Positions 60,517-64,000 of a stretch of 64,000 bases of DNA are shown piece by piece. This DNA comes from Actinobacteria bacterium UBA4426. Its GTDB lineage: Bacteria; Actinomycetota; Actinomycetes; S36-B12. Location: the NCBI GenBank assembly GCA_002390705.1, contig DGQA01000007.1, positions 49,693-113,692 of the forward strand, written 5' to 3'. The translations under genes were made by a program, and so were the position numbers. Every line of letters begins with the position of its first letter. Position 1 is the first letter of the stretch. Below the pieces are notes generated by a model. The model had not been told where the DNA came from. It ran no database searches and saw only the letters and a program-made list of their open reading frames with translations.

Positions 60517-61286
60517 GCATTGACGGTGAACTGGTTGTATTCATTATCTGTGGGGGCTTCACGGTCGTTGGGGCACTCGGCATGGTGCTGTCACGTAAAG
60601 CCGTTCACTCGGCACTGTTTATCGCTATGGTGATGATCAACCTAGCAATCCTGTACGTCGCAAACTCTGCCCCTTTCCTGGGCATGGTACAGATCATCGT
60701 GTACACCGGCGCCGTCATGATGCTTTTCCTTTTTGTTCTCATGGTGGTGGGAGTCGACTCATCGGATTCGCTGATTGAAACGATTCGCGGCCAGCGACTT
60801 TTTGGGATCCTGTTCGGTGTGGCTCTGGCAGTCCTACTCGCTGGTGGCATTGGGACAGCACTGACCGACAAAGGAGATGTGGGTCTGGATGCAGCAAATC
60901 AAGAATTTGGCGGCAACGTAGAAGGCATTGCAAATCTGATTTTTAGTGATTTCCTTTTTGCCTTCCAGGCCACAGCCGCTCTGCTCATCACCGCGGGCTT
61001 GGGTGCGGTGATTCTCACCCATCGCGAAGCGTGGAAGCCCAAGGCAACCCAAAAGGAACTCTCGGTTGGGCGCTTTATGGTGGGTGCGGGCCACCCGGGA
61101 AATAAGCCGAACCCTGGCGTTTACGCTCGACACAATGCGGTGAACACCCCAGCAATTTTGCCCGACGGCTCACTTTCATTGGAGAGTGTTCCAGAGCCTG
61201 TTCGCTCACGAGATGACTCGTTGATCATTGACCACAGAGTGGTATCGACGGTTGTGGAATTGGTAGAAGGGGAGGATCAGAACTAA
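60513..61286 (+). CDS. nuoJ: NADH-quinone oxidoreductase subunit J
   Basis: NuoJ is a membrane subunit with five helices. The conserved MVQIIVYTGAVMMLFLFVLM helix near residues 53-72 contains the pi-bulge region of complex I. At 257 residues it has a hydrophilic C-terminal tail of about 80 residues, as in other actinobacteria. The nuoK ATG shares one base with its stop. Confidence 0.93.
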   Translation: MSIDGELVVFIICGGFTVVGALGMVLSRKAVHSALFIAMVMINLAILYVANSAPFLGMVQIIVYTGAVMMLFLFVLMVVGVDSSDSLIETIRGQRLFGILFGVALAVLLAGGIGTALTDKGDVGLDAANQEFGGNVEGIANLIFSDFLFAFQATAALLITAGLGAVILTHREAWKPKATQKELSVGRFMVGAGHPGNKPNPGVYARHNAVNTPAILPDGSLSLESVPEPVRSRDDSLIIDHRVVSTVVELVEGEDQN

Positions 61287-61585
61287 TGGATCCCGTCTAC
61301 TACATCTACCTTGCAACCATATTGTTCAGCATTGGCGCAGTCGGTGTGCTGGTGCGCCGCAACGCAATCATTGTGTTCATGTCAGTTGAATTGATGCTTA
61401 ACGCGGCGAACTTAGTGTTTGTTGCTTTTGCCCGAATGAATGGAAACCTCGACGGTCAAACTGTCGCCTTCTTTGTCATGGTCGTCGCGGCAGCCGAAGT
61501 AGTCGTCGGTCTCGCAATTATCGTGCAAGTTTTCCGAACTAGGCAATCGGCATCAATTGACGAGCCAAATCTTTTGAAATATTAG
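61286..61585 (+). CDS. nuoK: NADH-quinone oxidoreductase subunit K
   Basis: The 99-residue MrpC-like membrane subunit has three helices. The proton-path glutamates are in VFMSVELMLNAANL near residues 30-43 and AAAEVVVGLAI near 69-79. It has normal length. A 46-base gap separates it from nuoL, the widest in the operon. Confidence 0.95.
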   Translation: MDPVYYIYLATILFSIGAVGVLVRRNAIIVFMSVELMLNAANLVFVAFARMNGNLDGQTVAFFVMVVAAAEVVVGLAIIVQVFRTRQSASIDEPNLLKY

Positions 61586-61631
61586 CGAAAAAATTAGTAG
61601 ACCAGATTAATTCCGAGGAATAGGACCAGAC

Positions 61632-63521
61632 GTGACCGTTATGCCAGCAGAGGGGCTTTTTTCCCTAATGTGGCTTCTTATTGCGTTGCCGTTGGCGAGC
61701 GCAGCAATTCTGCTGTCTACCGGCCGACGCTCCAACTCGTGGGGGCCGTATCTGGGAGTACTAAGCGTGTGCGCGTCCGCTGTTCTTGGCGTCTTGCTTC
61801 TGATTGAAATGATGGGGCTGCCAACAGAGGAAAGGGCCATCACGCAGGTCGCCTACCAGTGGGTTTTCGTTGGCAACTTCACCGTCGATCTTGCATTCCA
61901 ACTGGATCAGCTCTCCATCGTGTTCATTCTGCTCATCACAATCGTGGGCTCCCTCATTCACATTTACTCATTAGGCTACATGTCCCATGATCCGGACAAA
62001 CGCAAATTCTTTGGTTACCTGAACCTTTTCGTGGCAGCCATGTTGTTGCTGGTCATGGCGAACAACTACTTGCTGCTCTACGTCGGCTGGGAAGGCGTGG
62101 GTCTGGCCAGTTATCTACTCATTGGCTTTTGGCAGCATAAGCGTACGGCTGCGGCTGCGGCCAAGAAAGCTTTCATTATTAACCGCATAGGTGACGTGGG
62201 CCTGAGCCTTGCCATCATGTTGATGTTCGTGACCTTCGGTTCAGTTACTTTCTCAGATGTCTTTGGGTCAGCGACCCAAGCAAGTGAAGGAACTTTGACC
62301 GCGATTGGCCTACTCCTACTGCTCGCAGCAGCCGGTAAGTCAGCTCAGTTCCCGCTGCAGGCCTGGTTGCTCGATGCGATGGAAGGCCCAACACCCGTCT
62401 CTGCACTCATCCACGCCGCCACCATGGTAACCGCTGGCGTGTATTTGATCGCCCGAAGCAACGTGATTTATAACAATGCGGAGTGGGCAGCGATGGCGGT
62501 GATTGTCGTTGCTTTGATCACGATTTTTATGGGCGCAATTATCGGTTCAGCAAAAGACGACATTAAAAAGGCGCTTGCCGGATCAACTATGAGCCAGATT
62601 GGCTACATGATGCTTGCCGTCGGCCTGGGCCCGATTGGTTATGTTTTTGCCATCTTCCACCTCGTCACCCACGGTGTATTCAAAGCCGGGCTCTTCCTTG
62701 GCGCTGGTTCGGTCATGCACGGAATGGATGACAACGTCAATATGCGCCGTTATGGAGCATTGCGATCGGTCATGGTGATCACCTTTATTACCTTTATGGC
62801 GGGCTATTTAGCAATCATTGGTATCCCGCCGTTCTCAGGTTTCTGGTCGAAAGACGAAATTATTCACGCCGCATTTGAGCGTGGTTGGTTTATCGGTGGC
62901 GCGGCAGTTCTCGCAGCGGGTATCACCGGTTTCTACATGACCCGCATGGTTGCCATGACTTTCTTCGGCAAGAAGCGCTGGGAGAGCGACGTCCACCCAC
63001 ATGAGTCATCAGCCGTGATGACAATCCCGCTGATCATTTTGGGACTTGGGTCAACTTTCCTGGGCATGGCACTGTTGTTATGGGGTGATATTAAAAGTTG
63101 GTTGGAACCTGTGGTGGGTTATGAAAGCGAGCCCACGCCTCTACCCACAACTGCATATATCGGCATCACTTTGATCGTTGTCATCGCTGGGGCGCTCATC
63201 GGCTGGATCTCCTACGCCCGCCGTGAAGTGCCAGTTGATGCGCCATCTGGCAATTGGCTCACCCGCGCAGCGCGCAGAGATCTTTACGGTGACGCGGTTA
63301 ACCACGCGCTTGTTGTGGCACCCACCAATTACGCAGCCCGCGCGTTGGTGTGGTGTGACGCCCGCGCGATTGACGGGTTCGTTAATGGATCGGCCGCAGT
63401 CGTCGGTGGGCTGTCTGGTCGATTGCGGCGCACCCAGTCTGGCTTTATTCGATCTTATGCGTTGTCCATGGTGGGTGGGGCTGTGTTGGTGCTCCTGGCC
63501 CTATTGTTGGTGAGGATCTAG
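61632..63521 (+). CDS. nuoL: NADH-quinone oxidoreductase subunit L
   Basis: NuoL is the distal antiporter-like proton pump, with 629 residues and about 16 helices. Key segments are YVGWEGVGLASYLLIGFW (TM5 Glu) near residues 151-168, AAGKSAQFPLQAWLLDAMEGPTPVSALIHAATMVTAG near 235-270 and the lateral helix at the C-terminus. GAGGAATAGGA precedes GTG 61632; an ATG at 61641 is an alternative. nuoM starts on its stop codon. Confidence 0.94.
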   Translation: MTVMPAEGLFSLMWLLIALPLASAAILLSTGRRSNSWGPYLGVLSVCASAVLGVLLLIEMMGLPTEERAITQVAYQWVFVGNFTVDLAFQLDQLSIVFILLITIVGSLIHIYSLGYMSHDPDKRKFFGYLNLFVAAMLLLVMANNYLLLYVGWEGVGLASYLLIGFWQHKRTAAAAAKKAFIINRIGDVGLSLAIMLMFVTFGSVTFSDVFGSATQASEGTLTAIGLLLLLAAAGKSAQFPLQAWLLDAMEGPTPVSALIHAATMVTAGVYLIARSNVIYNNAEWAAMAVIVVALITIFMGAIIGSAKDDIKKALAGSTMSQIGYMMLAVGLGPIGYVFAIFHLVTHGVFKAGLFLGAGSVMHGMDDNVNMRRYGALRSVMVITFITFMAGYLAIIGIPPFSGFWSKDEIIHAAFERGWFIGGAAVLAAGITGFYMTRMVAMTFFGKKRWESDVHPHESSAVMTIPLIILGLGSTFLGMALLLWGDIKSWLEPVVGYESEPTPLPTTAYIGITLIVVIAGALIGWISYARREVPVDAPSGNWLTRAARRDLYGDAVNHALVVAPTNYAARALVWCDARAIDGFVNGSAAVVGGLSGRLRRTQSGFIRSYALSMVGGAVLVLLALLLVRI

Positions 63522-64000
63522 TGAACACGTACCCGTGGTTGACCACAATCGCTCTGCTGCCGCTTGTGGGCAGTGTGATTGTAATTTTGATTCCTAAGCA
63601 CAACGCCGGACTCGCCAAAACTGTGGCGTGTGCCTTCTCGTTGTTCACCCTCGGTGCGGTTATCGCAATGGCACTGAATTTTGATGCCAATTCACAGGAA
63701 GCTTTTCAATTCACGCAAAGCTACGCCTGGATTCCCACATTTGGCATCAACTTTTCGTTCGGAGTGGATGGAATTGCCTTAGTCCTGATTGCACTTGCTG
63801 CAACGTTGGTGCCGGTCGTGATTTTGGGCGGCTGGGATGAAGGACTTGAGTCACAGGGAAGTGTGAAGGGCTACTTTGCGTTAATTCTGGTACTCGAGTC
63901 GCTCATGGTCGGGGTATTTGCCGCAACCGACGTGTTCTTGTTCTACGTTTTCTTTGAAGCAATGCTGATTCCGGTCTACTTCATGATCGGTCGTTACGGT
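63521..64000 (+). CDS. nuoM: NADH-quinone oxidoreductase subunit M, N-terminal part
   Basis: The GTG at 63521 shares a base with the nuoL stop (TAGTG). The frame stays open for 160 codons to the window edge, so the gene is truncated. The visible part has four to five helices, including FGVDGIALVLIAL near residues 80-92, and the conserved TM5 glutamate in FYVFFEAMLIPVYFMIGRYG at the end, diagnostic of NuoM. nuoN is expected next, outside the window. Confidence 0.93.
   Translation, partial: MNTYPWLTTIALLPLVGSVIVILIPKHNAGLAKTVACAFSLFTLGAVIAMALNFDANSQEAFQFTQSYAWIPTFGINFSFGVDGIALVLIALAATLVPVVILGGWDEGLESQGSVKGYFALILVLESLMVGVFAATDVFLFYVFFEAMLIPVYFMIGRYG

Overview
The window looks like a contiguous piece of chromosome from a member of the Actinomycetota with mid-range GC (judged by eye, not computed). 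It is densely coded, and all recognisable genes are housekeeping genes. The evidence is family content and order typical of actinobacteria: tilS-hpt-ftsH-folate genes-DUF3180, panC-nadB-nadC-coaX-lysS, clpC, mutY, radA, proC, the 32-residue ribosomal protein bS22, rex, System II cytochrome c maturation, menaquinone genes and a full nuo operon. The order strongly resembles the Streptomyces chromosome. The compactness, reduced heme locus and mid GC suggest a streamlined, probably uncultured aquatic lineage; that assignment is an inference. I see no mobile elements, CRISPR arrays, tRNAs or rRNAs.

Layout. 1-7043: end of a DUF2342-type zincin-like gene, tilS, hpt, ftsH, folate genes (folE, a folP-folB fusion, folK), DUF3180 and a small conserved protein. 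7021-8985 (minus): a two-gene unit, a MidA/NDUFAF7-type methyltransferase followed by an orphan NuoD-like protein. 9020-14029: pantothenate, NAD and CoA genes. 14036-19509: HAD protein, lysS, an ArgA-like acetyltransferase and PEP carboxylase. 19667-26395: clpC, two membrane proteins, mutY, radA and a Cys-rich protein. 26483-33450: a CtpE-like P-type ATPase, TIM-barrel protein, TetR regulator, proC, an excisionase-like HTH protein, bS22, a PlsC-like acyltransferase and a SerB-like HAD protein. 33507-42474: acyl-CoA ligase, glutaredoxin-like protein, rex, a SUMT-HemD fusion, a histidine phosphatase and TlpA-CcdA-ResB-CcsB. 42498-51251: small membrane proteins and menA, menE, menB, menC, menD, menF and menG (no menH seen). 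51355-64000: nuoA to the first part of nuoM.

Much of the window serves one respiratory module. The men genes make menaquinone, nuo reduces it with NADH, the ccs/res genes mature c-type cytochromes, and Rex senses NADH/NAD+. A near-perfect Rex operator lies directly upstream of nuoA, so the regulator and a likely target are in the same window.

The most intriguing element is the methyltransferase/NuoD-like pair. The orphan NuoD paralogue keeps the arginine equivalent to the residue that NDUFAF7 methylates in human NDUFS2, whereas the genuine NuoD in this window has threonine there. The paralogue has also lost both quinone-headgroup ligands. A second window-wide pattern is a -10 hexamer (TANNNT) exactly six bases before the start codon of at least eleven first-in-unit genes, which indicates widespread leaderless transcription and fixes several start codons.
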